Both the position numbers and the translations under genes were made by a program. Below are positions 7,458 through 16,446 of a DNA stretch of 64,000 bases, piece after piece. The first letter of the stretch is position 1, and each line of letters opens with the position of its first letter. Source of the stretch: Eubacteriaceae bacterium (lineage in GTDB: Bacteria > Bacillota > Clostridia > Lachnospirales > Lachnospiraceae); contig CABJBF010000001.1 in the NCBI GenBank assembly GCA_902363805.1, positions 558,001-622,000 of the forward strand, in the 5' to 3' direction. The notes under the pieces are model-generated. The model did not search any database and had not been told where the DNA came from. It saw only the letters and a list, made by a program, of their open reading frames with translations.

Positions 7458-9848
7458 ATGAATATTTTTAAGAAGTCTAAAGAACAGGTTGAAGAAAATA
7501 AGTCAGAAGATTTAAAAATAGAGAATCAGGAAAATAAAAGAGAAACAACCTCTGAAAAAAAGGGGGTTGTTTCTTTGCAGTTTTCGGAAGAAATGTCAGA
7601 CAAAAGAATACATGCTATAATTACTGTTGCAGGAGTGGCAATAGCATTGTTTTTAATAACATTAATGATGCATACCATAGTCAGCAAAGTAGTGTATCCT
7701 AACTTTAGTATGGCAAATGAAATAAATGAAGTCCAGTTTCTATGGGGAACATCAAATAATGATTTGGATAGAGAAGACGCTGTATGGAAACAGGCAACAG
7801 ATGAAAATAAAATACAAAAGATTGGGAAAGGTCAGGATTATGTATGCATTAAAGTAGACATACCTGCACAGAGCAATCAGGAATATTATACTTATTATAC
7901 AAATTATGCACCGTCTAAAGTTCTTGTTGATGGCAAGAAGATTTATGACAATGGATATGATAAAGAAAATGTAGTTGGGAACCGTTGTAACAAAGTGGAA
8001 CTGGAATCTTCTACAGTTTCAAGAATAATGGAAATTTATATTTATTCTCCAATAGGTTTTCAATTTAGATTAGTAAAAAGTACAAATGGTACAGAATTAC
8101 TTTCAAATGCAAGTGGACTTGGAATTGCATTTACATTTGGAATATTAATGTTGGCAATTATATTTGTAATTATGACAATTGCCATTTCAATAAAAGATAA
8201 AAATATAATAAAAGTATTACTTCTAAGCCTGACATTATTTATGGGAGCATTATATCTTATGCTCTATCAGTTAAGTTTAGGTAGCACTCTTATATCTGAA
8301 AGTGTGTTCTTTAGTTTGCAATTGATATTAACAATATATTTTGCAACATCTGTGTTAGTATGCAGTCTTTGTAGCATTAATTATAAATTTAAACTATGGC
8401 AGAACATATTTATCATAGGAGTATTTGTAATCAGCTTAGGGCTTTTGCTTATAGAAAACAGAACAGTACTCCTTATTGCGGCAGTTATTTTTTCGATGGC
8501 AATATGTGTACTAATAGGTTTGTTTATAATTGAGGTAGCAAATTTAATCGAAAATAAAACTCCATATATGAGTCTGGTAGGAATTGCATTTGTTTATATT
8601 TCTTTAGTAAATATCTATAATTTAATTTCACTTACTGCAGGTTCAAATGGGTTAAGCCGAACTGTAGTAGTAACAGGTATTGCCATATATGAAATAGCAA
8701 TGTACATTGTTTTATTTAAACAATCAGTAAATCACACAATACTTATTAAAGAGCGAGCCAATCAACAACTTGAAAGTGCTGTAAGTATACAGAGAATGGC
8801 AACAATTTTATCAGATGTTGCTGATGCCCTTACAGATAAACAGTTTGCAAGCTATACATGTCAGATTTTTACGGATGTGATAAAGAGAAATGAATTAGCA
8901 GCATCAAATGTTGTTACAGATGATGAAACAAATGAAAAAATAGTTATTCCTTCCTGTGCAGCAGTCCGTCGTGAAGATGGAACTTTTGAAGAAGTATTTA
9001 ATCAGGGTGGAATAGAGGGGTGTGATTATGAAAAAATAATGTCAATGTATGATGGAACAGAAAAATCGAAAGTAAAGTTTGCACAGACATACATGGACTT
9101 AATATTTGTAAGAATTGATCAGGTTCAGATTATTTTTCATATAGAAAATTATAAAGATGGATTATCAGAAACATTCCAAAGTACGGCAATGATGATACAT
9201 CACATAATGGAAATTGCTTTTTCAAATTACAATTTAAAAAGCAGAATAAAAACTGTACAGGAAGATGCCATTATATCATTAGCTGAAATGGTAGAATTCA
9301 GAGGAAAGCAAAATAAAGTACATTTATATTCTGTAAGTGCAGTAACAAAAGTTATTTGTAAAGCATTAGGATTGTCAGAAGAAGAAACACGTATTATTTC
9401 TATGGCGGCTATCGCTCACGATATTGGAAAGATAGCAATTCCAAATGATATATTAAATGGAGATAAACCATTGACTGATAAAGAGTATGAAATAATGAAA
9501 AAACATGTTGTATATGGATATAACATTTTGTCAAAAAACAGTGGTGACTTTATGGAAGCCGCAGCAGTAATAGCATATCAACATCATGAAAATTATGATG
9601 GAACAGGATATTTAGGGCTTTCAGGCGAAAATATTCATTTGTATGCAAGAATTGTAAAAGTGGCAGATGTATTTGATGCGTTAATGGAAAAAAGAACTTA
9701 TAAAAAAGCATGGCCACCGCAAAAGGTTAGAGAATATATATTAGAAAAATCGGGAATTGAATTTGACCCGGCAATAGTTAAAGTATTCGATAAAGTATTT
9801 GATGAAGCAGTTGAGGCATCAAAGACTGCAAGAGAAAAGTATAAATAG
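7458..9848 (+). CDS. Multi-pass membrane HD-GYP protein (candidate c-di-GMP phosphodiesterase)
   Basis: 796 residues. After a charged cytoplasmic N-terminus there is one membrane helix (about 54-75), an extracellular sensor-like domain (about 80-210), six to seven membrane helices (about 215-430), a linker domain (about 435-600), and an HD-GYP domain (about 615-790). The metal HD is in AHDIGK (His654-Asp655) and the second cluster is HHENYDGTGYL (about 709-719). HD-GYP proteins hydrolyse c-di-GMP. The final Pro of the GYP signature is Leu here, a mild departure; metal ligands appear intact. The architecture resembles 7TM-type sensors. With the c-di-GMP riboswitch 3 kb upstream and a polysaccharide synthase downstream, a local c-di-GMP control role is likely. 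Confidence 0.85.
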   Translation: MNIFKKSKEQVEENKSEDLKIENQENKRETTSEKKGVVSLQFSEEMSDKRIHAIITVAGVAIALFLITLMMHTIVSKVVYPNFSMANEINEVQFLWGTSNNDLDREDAVWKQATDENKIQKIGKGQDYVCIKVDIPAQSNQEYYTYYTNYAPSKVLVDGKKIYDNGYDKENVVGNRCNKVELESSTVSRIMEIYIYSPIGFQFRLVKSTNGTELLSNASGLGIAFTFGILMLAIIFVIMTIAISIKDKNIIKVLLLSLTLFMGALYLMLYQLSLGSTLISESVFFSLQLILTIYFATSVLVCSLCSINYKFKLWQNIFIIGVFVISLGLLLIENRTVLLIAAVIFSMAICVLIGLFIIEVANLIENKTPYMSLVGIAFVYISLVNIYNLISLTAGSNGLSRTVVVTGIAIYEIAMYIVLFKQSVNHTILIKERANQQLESAVSIQRMATILSDVADALTDKQFASYTCQIFTDVIKRNELAASNVVTDDETNEKIVIPSCAAVRREDGTFEEVFNQGGIEGCDYEKIMSMYDGTEKSKVKFAQTYMDLIFVRIDQVQIIFHIENYKDGLSETFQSTAMMIHHIMEIAFSNYNLKSRIKTVQEDAIISLAEMVEFRGKQNKVHLYSVSAVTKVICKALGLSEEETRIISMAAIAHDIGKIAIPNDILNGDKPLTDKEYEIMKKHVVYGYNILSKNSGDFMEAAAVIAYQHHENYDGTGYLGLSGENIHLYARIVKVADVFDALMEKRTYKKAWPPQKVREYILEKSGIEFDPAIVKVFDKVFDEAVEASKTAREKYK

Positions 9849-9990
9849 CAATTAAAGTGTATGAAAAAACATACGAAAACCGTATAAAATTTATATGGGA
9901 ATAATGCAAATCTAAATTACCAAAGATAATGATAACATAGCTTTAAATCTACAGGTATAAGCAGTATGGTTTTGAATTGAAAGGGATAAA

Positions 9991-12900
9991 ATGAAAAAGA
10001 CAAAAGGTAAGAAAAAGTTATTACTTATAATACCATTAATAATTTTGTTGGTTTTGGCTATTTCTTTTATAGGATGGATTGTAAAGCCGGCTAAGAAAAT
10101 GAACATAGCTGTTTTGGATACTACTGTTCCTGCGACAGATGGACAGGGAGTAAATCAGACTGACAGGTATTATAGAAAACATAGTGGATTTTTCTGGCTT
10201 TTAAATCAACAAAAATATGTTAAATCAAATGGAAAAAAATATAACTATAAAAAGGATTATTTTGGACCACAGATAAATGAAAATGGGGAATACACAGGAG
10301 AAAATCAGCTAGCTGACTTTGATAAAGTGCCGGATTTTCTATATTTGGCTGATGTTTATGGTTCTGAATTATATGACAATAAATATTCAGGACTTTCATC
10401 GAAGGATATGAACATAGTTTCCCTTACTTATAGTACAGGTGGAACGGTTGTAGCTGAAACCGAACTTTTAGGCTCAACAACAGACGAAACCGTATGCAAT
10501 GAAATCAAATCAATGTTTGGATTTACAACAACATCATGGAGCGGAAGATATGTTGTCGATTTAAATGATTTTTCAGATGTGCCTAAATGGGCACCGTCTA
10601 CATATGAAAATCAGTATGGTGTGAAATGGCAGTTCTCAGGCCCGGGGCTTATACTTGCATCATCAGAAGGCGGAATAATTGTTTTAGAAGAAAAGACAGA
10701 TTTTAAAAGCAAAAATTTAGTAAGCATAAGTATAAGTGATGAATTTAAAAAAGAATTTTCAGGCTCTAAAAAAAGCAATTTTTACAATTGGTTTGAGTTA
10801 GTTGAAGCAGAAAATGGAACGGATACTATTGCAAATTTTAAAATTAATGTAAATGCAACAGGAATGGAAAAGATAAAGGAAATTTCATCTACAAATAAAT
10901 TTGCGGCAATAATAAGAAAAAGAAGTAATAACAGCGGTGACACTTACTATTTTGCAGGAGATTTTAATGACTGTACAAGTGATAGCAGAATATATAGATT
11001 TCTAGCAGCAGACAAATTTTTCAAAGCTTTATCATTTGATAAAGAAGGAGACATTAACCAATTTTATTGGAAATTTTACAATCCATTAATGAAGAAAATT
11101 TTGAAAGATACTTATAAGGGATTAGATGAGAAAAATGAAAAACAGTCTGAAAATGAAAAACAGCTTACAGTCCGTGTAAATGAAAACAAATTTCAGATTA
11201 AGAAAAATGATGATTATGAAAACCTTAATTTAAAAGCGGTAAATGTAAATCTTGATGAACCGGGAAGTGCTAATGCAACAAGAAATTACGGATACTACAA
11301 AGAACTGTTAGAGCAGGCAGTGGAAATGGGAGTAAATACCGTTAGAGTATATGAACTTGCACCACCTGAATTTTACAGGGCTTTATTTGAAATTAACCAG
11401 AACAGCGATGATAAATTATATCTTATTCAGACTATAAAAGGTATGGTAGCAGATACACAGGAAGAATGGCAAAAAACAATCGACACAATTATGAGTTCAA
11501 TTCACGGAAATGGTGAAACCAAGAATGATTCAACTGATGAAGGGCAGGAAGATATTTTAAAATACCGACATGATGTGTCAGAGTATCTTTTGTCATATGT
11601 TTTAGATATATCGCCATCAGGTGAAGAATTGCAGACATTAAGCAATCAGGGTGAAACATACGATGGAAATTATGTTTCATCAATGGAAGGAATAGGAAGT
11701 TTATATGCAAAACGTCTGGACTATATTTATAAAAAATGTAGTGAAAACTATGGCGGATTAGTTCCGGTTGGAATGCATGTAAATGTTGAAAATCTTGAAA
11801 GTGCGTTTTGGAATGAAGACAATTACAATGGAGTTGTCAAATTAAGCAGTTTACAGTTAAATCAGGATGTACAGCAGTATTATTATGTTTCAACCAAGTT
11901 AAATGTGACAGATAATATTTTAAATAATAACCTTAATAAATTTGTCGGATTCACTGATTCTCAGGGTAATTTTAATTATGGAAGCTACGTTGAATACGTG
12001 AAAGAAAAAGTTTCACCATATGGACTTATGATAGACGGATTTGGAATTTCTACAAATGCAAATATATATGCGACAAATGGCATTTATTCAGGATTGGATG
12101 AAACACAGCAGGGAGAAATAATTGTCAGAATGTTGGATGCAATTCTTACTAATGGATGCATGGGAGGAATAATTTCTGATTTAAATGATTCATGGTCAGC
12201 AGTTTCAGATGAAGCAAAGGCATCAATTGTACCGTTGACAAATAACCCACTTTGGCATGATTTGGGAGATCCTGCACAGACAACAGGAATTCTTGCAGTG
12301 AAAGCAGAAGAAAAAGAAGATGTCGGTCTTGAGTTAAAAGACTTCGAAGTAATGAGAAAAATGCAGTTAAGCGTAAATCCTGAATATTTATATGTGACGG
12401 TTGCGTTAGAAAAAGAAATAGATTATACAGCAAATGAACTTATTGTAGGATTAGATACTTACGAAAGAAACAACGGAGAATATTTTTATAATAAAGGATA
12501 TTTTGCAAATAGTTTATCAGGAATGGAATATATAATAAAAATTACCAGTGCGAAAGATGCAGCATTATATGTATGCTCATCATATGCAAGAGGTCAGGAG
12601 ACAGTATCTTCTACAGAAAGTTATGATGGAAAATGGACAAAGGTAATGGACTTGACATATGGCAACTTCTCAACAAGTACATCACAATTTTTCATAGGAA
12701 GTACAAATGTTAGAATTAGAATTCCATGGACAGCATTAAATGTAACTGATCCGTCACAAAGGGTTGTAATTGAACAGAAAACACCGTTTGATGGAATTCA
12801 ATATAAGACAACAATCACAAATGGATTTATTCCGTCATTATTTGTTGGAAATAGAGAAAGTGGAGATACAGAATATATTTTCCCACTTTCAAAGGATGCA

Positions 12901-13008
12901 GTTGGATATAAGACTTATAAGTATGAAACTTGGAAAGAGGTGGATTATACGGTTGAGCGAAAAGGTTCGTTTGGAACAATCCAAGCTTATCTCAAAAGCT
13001 ATAATTAA
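9991..13008 (+). CDS. Membrane-anchored degenerate glycoside hydrolase-like protein
   Basis: 1005 residues with one N-terminal membrane helix (about 7-30). Residues 35-365 form an alpha/beta domain (NIAVLDTTVP, FFWLLNQQKY, VPDFLYLADVYG) that looks like a Rossmann or GATase-like fold. Residues about 400-760 are a TIM-barrel related to the two downstream proteins (shared MGVNTVRVYELAPPEFYRAL). A C-terminal beta domain (770-1000) contains IRIPWTALNVTDPS, shared with both paralogues. The two Glu expected in this clan are lost: the position equivalent to GIEWDP reads DISPSG (Ser541) and that equivalent to VAEFG reads IDGFG (Gly683). It is probably a non-catalytic sugar-binding or scaffold subunit of an exopolysaccharide machine. 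AAAGGGA precedes ATG 9991. Confidence 0.7.
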   Translation: MKKTKGKKKLLLIIPLIILLVLAISFIGWIVKPAKKMNIAVLDTTVPATDGQGVNQTDRYYRKHSGFFWLLNQQKYVKSNGKKYNYKKDYFGPQINENGEYTGENQLADFDKVPDFLYLADVYGSELYDNKYSGLSSKDMNIVSLTYSTGGTVVAETELLGSTTDETVCNEIKSMFGFTTTSWSGRYVVDLNDFSDVPKWAPSTYENQYGVKWQFSGPGLILASSEGGIIVLEEKTDFKSKNLVSISISDEFKKEFSGSKKSNFYNWFELVEAENGTDTIANFKINVNATGMEKIKEISSTNKFAAIIRKRSNNSGDTYYFAGDFNDCTSDSRIYRFLAADKFFKALSFDKEGDINQFYWKFYNPLMKKILKDTYKGLDEKNEKQSENEKQLTVRVNENKFQIKKNDDYENLNLKAVNVNLDEPGSANATRNYGYYKELLEQAVEMGVNTVRVYELAPPEFYRALFEINQNSDDKLYLIQTIKGMVADTQEEWQKTIDTIMSSIHGNGETKNDSTDEGQEDILKYRHDVSEYLLSYVLDISPSGEELQTLSNQGETYDGNYVSSMEGIGSLYAKRLDYIYKKCSENYGGLVPVGMHVNVENLESAFWNEDNYNGVVKLSSLQLNQDVQQYYYVSTKLNVTDNILNNNLNKFVGFTDSQGNFNYGSYVEYVKEKVSPYGLMIDGFGISTNANIYATNGIYSGLDETQQGEIIVRMLDAILTNGCMGGIISDLNDSWSAVSDEAKASIVPLTNNPLWHDLGDPAQTTGILAVKAEEKEDVGLELKDFEVMRKMQLSVNPEYLYVTVALEKEIDYTANELIVGLDTYERNNGEYFYNKGYFANSLSGMEYIIKITSAKDAALYVCSSYARGQETVSSTESYDGKWTKVMDLTYGNFSTSTSQFFIGSTNVRIRIPWTALNVTDPSQRVVIEQKTPFDGIQYKTTITNGFIPSLFVGNRESGDTEYIFPLSKDAVGYKTYKYETWKEVDYTVERKGSFGTIQAYLKSYN

Positions 13009-13320
13009 CCTTTTCGCTACTTGCCGTTGTATATGACATAATTAAAATAAAGGTCGCTTTCGCTGCTTGTCGCTATATACGACATAATTAAAATAAAGGT
13101 CGCTTTCGCTGCTTGTCGCTATATACGACATAATTAAAATAAAGAGCGCTTTCGCTGCTTGTCGCTATATACGACATAATTAAAATAAAGAGCGCTTTCG
13201 CTGCTTGTCGCTCGTAGCGGTACTGAAACTCTATCACATAGTTTGACTATTAAGCCAAACTATGCGCTGTCGTTTTGTACCGACGGCGCCAAATGCCCTT
13301 TATTTTAATTATGTCTATAC
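13009..13320. repeat. 46-bp tandem repeat array and inverted copy
   Basis: A 46-bp unit beginning CGCTTTCGCTGCTTGTCGCT and ending ATAATTAAAATAAAG recurs at 13055, 13101 and 13147, with a degraded copy from about 13009 and a partial one at 13193. The tail unit returns as its reverse complement at 13298-13320 (CTTTATTTTAATTATGTC), so the array is itself part of a larger palindromic structure. No open reading frame of note. Confidence 0.85.
13193..13299. repeat. Left arm of a ~105-bp imperfect inverted repeat
   Basis: This stretch is nearly the reverse complement of 13727-13827. Shared blocks include CGCTTTCGCTGCTTGTC, ACTATGCGCTGTCGTTTTG and AAATGCCCT. It also contains an internal hairpin, CATAGTTTG...CAAACTATG. 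It is visibly richer in GC than the neighbouring genes. Confidence 0.85.
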
Positions 13321-13321
13321 C

Positions 13322-13495
13322 AGCGTCAAGCGGAATAAGGTTTTATAGAATTTTGTTGGGTAGATAGCGTCAAGCGGAATAAGGTTTTATAGAATTTTGT
13401 TGGGTAGATAGCGTCAAGCGGAATAAGGTTTATAGAATTTTGTTGGATAGATATCGTCAAGCAAAATAGAGTTTTATAGGATTGTGTTATGAGCA
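13322..13495. repeat. 44-bp tandem repeats
   Basis: Units starting AGCGTCAAGCGGAATAAGG occur at 13322, 13366 and 13410, with a diverged fourth at 13453 (period 44, 44, 43 bp). They lie inside the arms of the larger inverted repeat. Function unknown. Confidence 0.85.
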
Positions 13496-13726
13496 TAAGC
13501 ATGGATGATGTAGTTTAATAAAACCAGGCTATGGTTAAAAGCAGGTAGGATACGCATTCATAGAACTGCGTAGAAAATTAGAGAAACCTGTAAAGCTTAC
13601 AACTCAGGCGATTAATCGCTAGGGACATCTGTCCGGTTTATTGTTAGACAATTCACCGCTAGAGGAATCTGTTTAGTTTATCACTCAGACACTTCACAGC
13701 TTGTGAAACCTGTTTAGTTTATCGAT
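13496..13726. other. Non-coding core of the repeat island
   Basis: No convincing gene. It carries short repeats of CTGTTTAGTTTATC (about 13669 and 13710) that recur inverted as GATAAACTAAACA near 13835 and 13877, outside the right arm. Confidence 0.5.
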
Positions 13727-13827
13727 AGGGCATTTGTCCCCGTCGGTTCAAAACGACAGCGCATAGTTTTGTAAAAAATTATGCGTTGGAGTTTCAGAAC
13801 CGTTACGAGGGACAAGCAGCGAAAGCG
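13727..13827. repeat. Right arm of the ~105-bp inverted repeat
   Basis: Reverse-complement partner of 13193-13299. It starts AGGGCATTTGTCC and ends GACAAGCAGCGAAAGCG. It has its own small palindrome, CGCATA...TATGCG. Confidence 0.85.
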
Positions 13828-13920
13828 TCCTAGAGATAAACTAAACAGGGTCCCACAAGCAGAGCGAGCGTCCTAGAGATAAACTAAACATGGCCCCACA
13901 AGTGAAAGCGTAGTGTAGGG
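13828..13920. repeat. Short direct repeats at island edge
   Basis: Two copies of GCGTCCTAGAGATAAACTAAACA (in shorter blocks GCGTCCTAGAG and ATAAACTAAACA), at about 13825 and 13867, each followed by a CCCCACAAG- or CCCACAAG-like tail. They complement the TTTAGTTTATC motifs upstream. The HEAT-repeat gene's ribosome binding site begins just after, at 13931. Confidence 0.7.
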
Positions 13921-13945
13921 CATTAAGAAAAAAGGAGGTGTGGAT

Positions 13946-15031
13946 ATGCGCTTTGAACTATTCTTAGTAATGATATTTTTCTTAAGCATATTACTAATAT
14001 GCGCAGAACTTCTGTGGCTGTATTTACTTGCAGACAATCAAGAAGAAAGCAAAGCAAAATTAAATAAAAAAGAAACAAGATGCAGAAGAATTCTCGAGGC
14101 GATAATATGCGCACCAACTCAATCCGCTTGGGAATGCGAAATAAATGAATTAGTAAATCTTGTAGATAAAGATGATAGCTATATGGAGATACTTACAGAC
14201 ATTTTTATGGAAAGTCTTGAAAAGTATGAAGAAATGAGCGAAAAAGACAAAAAAATAATCGGGAAAATAATAGAAAAAGTAAACCCTATAACTTACTACG
14301 AAAATATGATTAAAGAAAATGATGTAGTAAAAAAATGTTATGCATGCCAAAGATTAGCAGCTTTAGGGGCAGCAAATGACATAGAAGGAATAAGAGAATT
14401 GCTTAAGAGTCGAAACAGACAGTTAAGATATGCAGCAGGTAATTCACTTGCAGCATTAGGAGATAAAGAGGGAGTTGAAGAATTTATATTAGGTTTTCAG
14501 GATGATTATAAATATTCATACAGAGTAATTAATGAAGTTATTGACAGATATACAGGTGATTTGTATGAAATATCAAAGGATTTGATTGAAAAGGGAGATG
14601 CGTATTTAAAAGCAACAGTTATAAAAAGTATAGGAAAATATAAGATTAAAGAATTGGTGCCATATGTACTTGAGTGTACAAATGACACTGATATAAATAT
14701 AAAAATTGCGGCGACGAAAGCAATGTGCTTTTGCGCTGAAAAAGAACATATTTTAACTTTAATAAGATTGTCAAAAGACCAAAACTGGGTAGTTAGGGAA
14801 TTTGCCGTAAAGGCATTAGGCAATCTTAATACTGATGAGGCTATAGAAGCAGTTAAACAGGCAACTCAGGATGAACAATGGTGGGTTCGACAGACAGCTG
14901 CTGAGTCTTTAATTAAAATGGATTATTCTCTTGAACACATTGAAAGTGTAATAAAGGGATACGACAGATACGCAAGTGAAGCAGTGAAATATTCACTGTA
15001 TAAGGTACTTAACATGGAGGAAAAGAATTGA
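13946..15031 (+). CDS. HEAT-repeat protein with N-terminal membrane anchor
   Basis: 361 residues. A membrane helix (about 3-28, FELFLVMIFFLSILLICAELLWLYLL) is followed by a cytoplasmic alpha-helical solenoid. HEAT/PBS-lyase-type repeats are clear from about residue 125 on (LRYAAGNSLAALGDKEGVEEF, VVREFAVKALGNLNTDEAIEAV and WWVRQTAAESLIKM in shorter blocks). ATG 13946 is preferred to the GTG at 13940 because AAGGAGG (13932-13938) is correctly spaced only for the ATG. Its stop overlaps the TTG start of the next gene (TTGA), so it is translationally coupled to the GT2 synthase and probably works with it as an assembly or regulatory partner. Family-level function unknown. Confidence 0.8.
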   Translation: MRFELFLVMIFFLSILLICAELLWLYLLADNQEESKAKLNKKETRCRRILEAIICAPTQSAWECEINELVNLVDKDDSYMEILTDIFMESLEKYEEMSEKDKKIIGKIIEKVNPITYYENMIKENDVVKKCYACQRLAALGAANDIEGIRELLKSRNRQLRYAAGNSLAALGDKEGVEEFILGFQDDYKYSYRVINEVIDRYTGDLYEISKDLIEKGDAYLKATVIKSIGKYKIKELVPYVLECTNDTDINIKIAATKAMCFCAEKEHILTLIRLSKDQNWVVREFAVKALGNLNTDEAIEAVKQATQDEQWWVRQTAAESLIKMDYSLEHIESVIKGYDRYASEAVKYSLYKVLNMEEKN

Positions 15032-16431
15032 ACATAATAAGAAATTTTATTTTGTTTTTTAACTATTTCTGTATGGGGTATACAATTCTTCTTTCCTGTA
15101 TTTATATTTTACAGATAATTATTTCATTTATAAAAATCAGGGAAGATGTAAAGATAGGTAAATCATCAGACTTTATGGAATATAAAGATTCCGAGAATCT
15201 GCTTCCGATATCTCTAATTATTCCGGCATATAATGAAGAAGATAACATTGTACAAAATGTAAAATCTCTGATGAAACTTAATTATCCTGAATTTGAACTA
15301 ATAGTCGTAAATGACGGCTCAAAGGATAAAACCCATGATAAAATGATTGAAGCTTTTAAACTTTACCCAATAGAAAGTGCGCATATGAGACCGCTTGAAA
15401 CAGCAAAGGTCAGAAATGTTTATTACAATGTGGAATATCCAAATCTGATTTACGTTGATAAGGAAAATGGTGGGAAATCAGATGCCTTAAATGCAGGTAT
15501 AAATGCGTCATCATATCCGCTATTTGCCTGTCTTGATGCAGATTCAAGATTAGAGAGAGATTCTTTGTTAAGGCTTGGAAATGAATTTATTAAGGATACT
15601 ACAACAGTAGTAGCCGGAGGACTTGTAAGAATTGCAAATGGTGGTGTAATCAAAGATGGAATATTTGAATCTTACAATTTGCCTGAAAAAGCAATAGAAA
15701 GATTTCAGACTGTAGAATATTTCAGATCATTTTTAGCAGGAAGAACAAGCTGGGGAGTGACAAATTCAATGCTTATTGTTTCAGGGGCATTTGGTGTGTT
15801 CAAAAAACAGGTTGTAATAGATGTGGGTGGATATAAGACAGATACAATTGGTGAAGATATGGAGATTGTAGTCAGAATTCACGAATATATGCTAAGAAAC
15901 AAGATTAAATATAAAGTCAAATTTGTGGAACAGGCAATTTGCTGGACACAGGGACCGATGAGCTTAAATGACGTAAGAACGCAGAGAAGACGTTGGCAGG
16001 TTGGTCTTATGGATACATTACTTCATTACAAGAAATTAATTTTTAATCCTAAATATAAATGGATAGGAATGATGGCAGTGCCATATAATTGGCTTTTTGA
16101 ATTGTTAGGTGCTGTGGTAGAAGTTTTTGGATATTTTATTATTCCATTTTCACTTATCATGGGAGAACTTAACATATTCTTCTTTGTAATGTATTTTCTG
16201 ATGGCATCAATGCTTGGAATTATGATTTCTTTTGGCGGACTTATATTGGAACAGTACACAAAAAGAGGCGTAATGTCAGCAAAACAATGCGTACAGCTTG
16301 CACTTTATGGTATTTTGGAAAATTTCGGATACCGTCAGGCTATTACGATTTTTAGAGTAGAAGGAATGATTAAATATAAAAAACTTAAAAACAGATGGGG
16401 GTCAATAAAGCGTAAAACAGTAGGGGATTAA
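15028..16431 (+). CDS. Membrane GT2 glycosyltransferase (processive polysaccharide synthase type)
   Basis: 467 residues. N-terminal membrane helix (about 8-35), a GT2 catalytic domain (about 60-310), then three to four C-terminal membrane segments. Catalytic marks are SLIIPAYNEEDNI, VVNDGSKDKT, LDADSR (DXD), TIGEDMEIV (base) and the QxxRW-type TQRRRWQVG. This is the layout of cellulose, hyaluronan and poly-GlcNAc synthases that polymerise and export glycan across the membrane. No PilZ domain is present, so direct c-di-GMP binding is not indicated. TTG 15028 is the start, with GGAGG seven bases upstream. It is the core enzyme of the inferred exopolysaccharide locus; the product sugar is unknown. 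Confidence 0.88.
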   Translation: MNIIRNFILFFNYFCMGYTILLSCIYILQIIISFIKIREDVKIGKSSDFMEYKDSENLLPISLIIPAYNEEDNIVQNVKSLMKLNYPEFELIVVNDGSKDKTHDKMIEAFKLYPIESAHMRPLETAKVRNVYYNVEYPNLIYVDKENGGKSDALNAGINASSYPLFACLDADSRLERDSLLRLGNEFIKDTTTVVAGGLVRIANGGVIKDGIFESYNLPEKAIERFQTVEYFRSFLAGRTSWGVTNSMLIVSGAFGVFKKQVVIDVGGYKTDTIGEDMEIVVRIHEYMLRNKIKYKVKFVEQAICWTQGPMSLNDVRTQRRRWQVGLMDTLLHYKKLIFNPKYKWIGMMAVPYNWLFELLGAVVEVFGYFIIPFSLIMGELNIFFFVMYFLMASMLGIMISFGGLILEQYTKRGVMSAKQCVQLALYGILENFGYRQAITIFRVEGMIKYKKLKNRWGSIKRKTVGD

Positions 16432-16446
16432 TGGAAAGGATGGTAT

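Noticed and set aside
13055..13200. CRISPR-like periodicity
   Set aside because: The 46-bp units abut without unique spacers, and no cas genes are present; they are simple tandem repeats.
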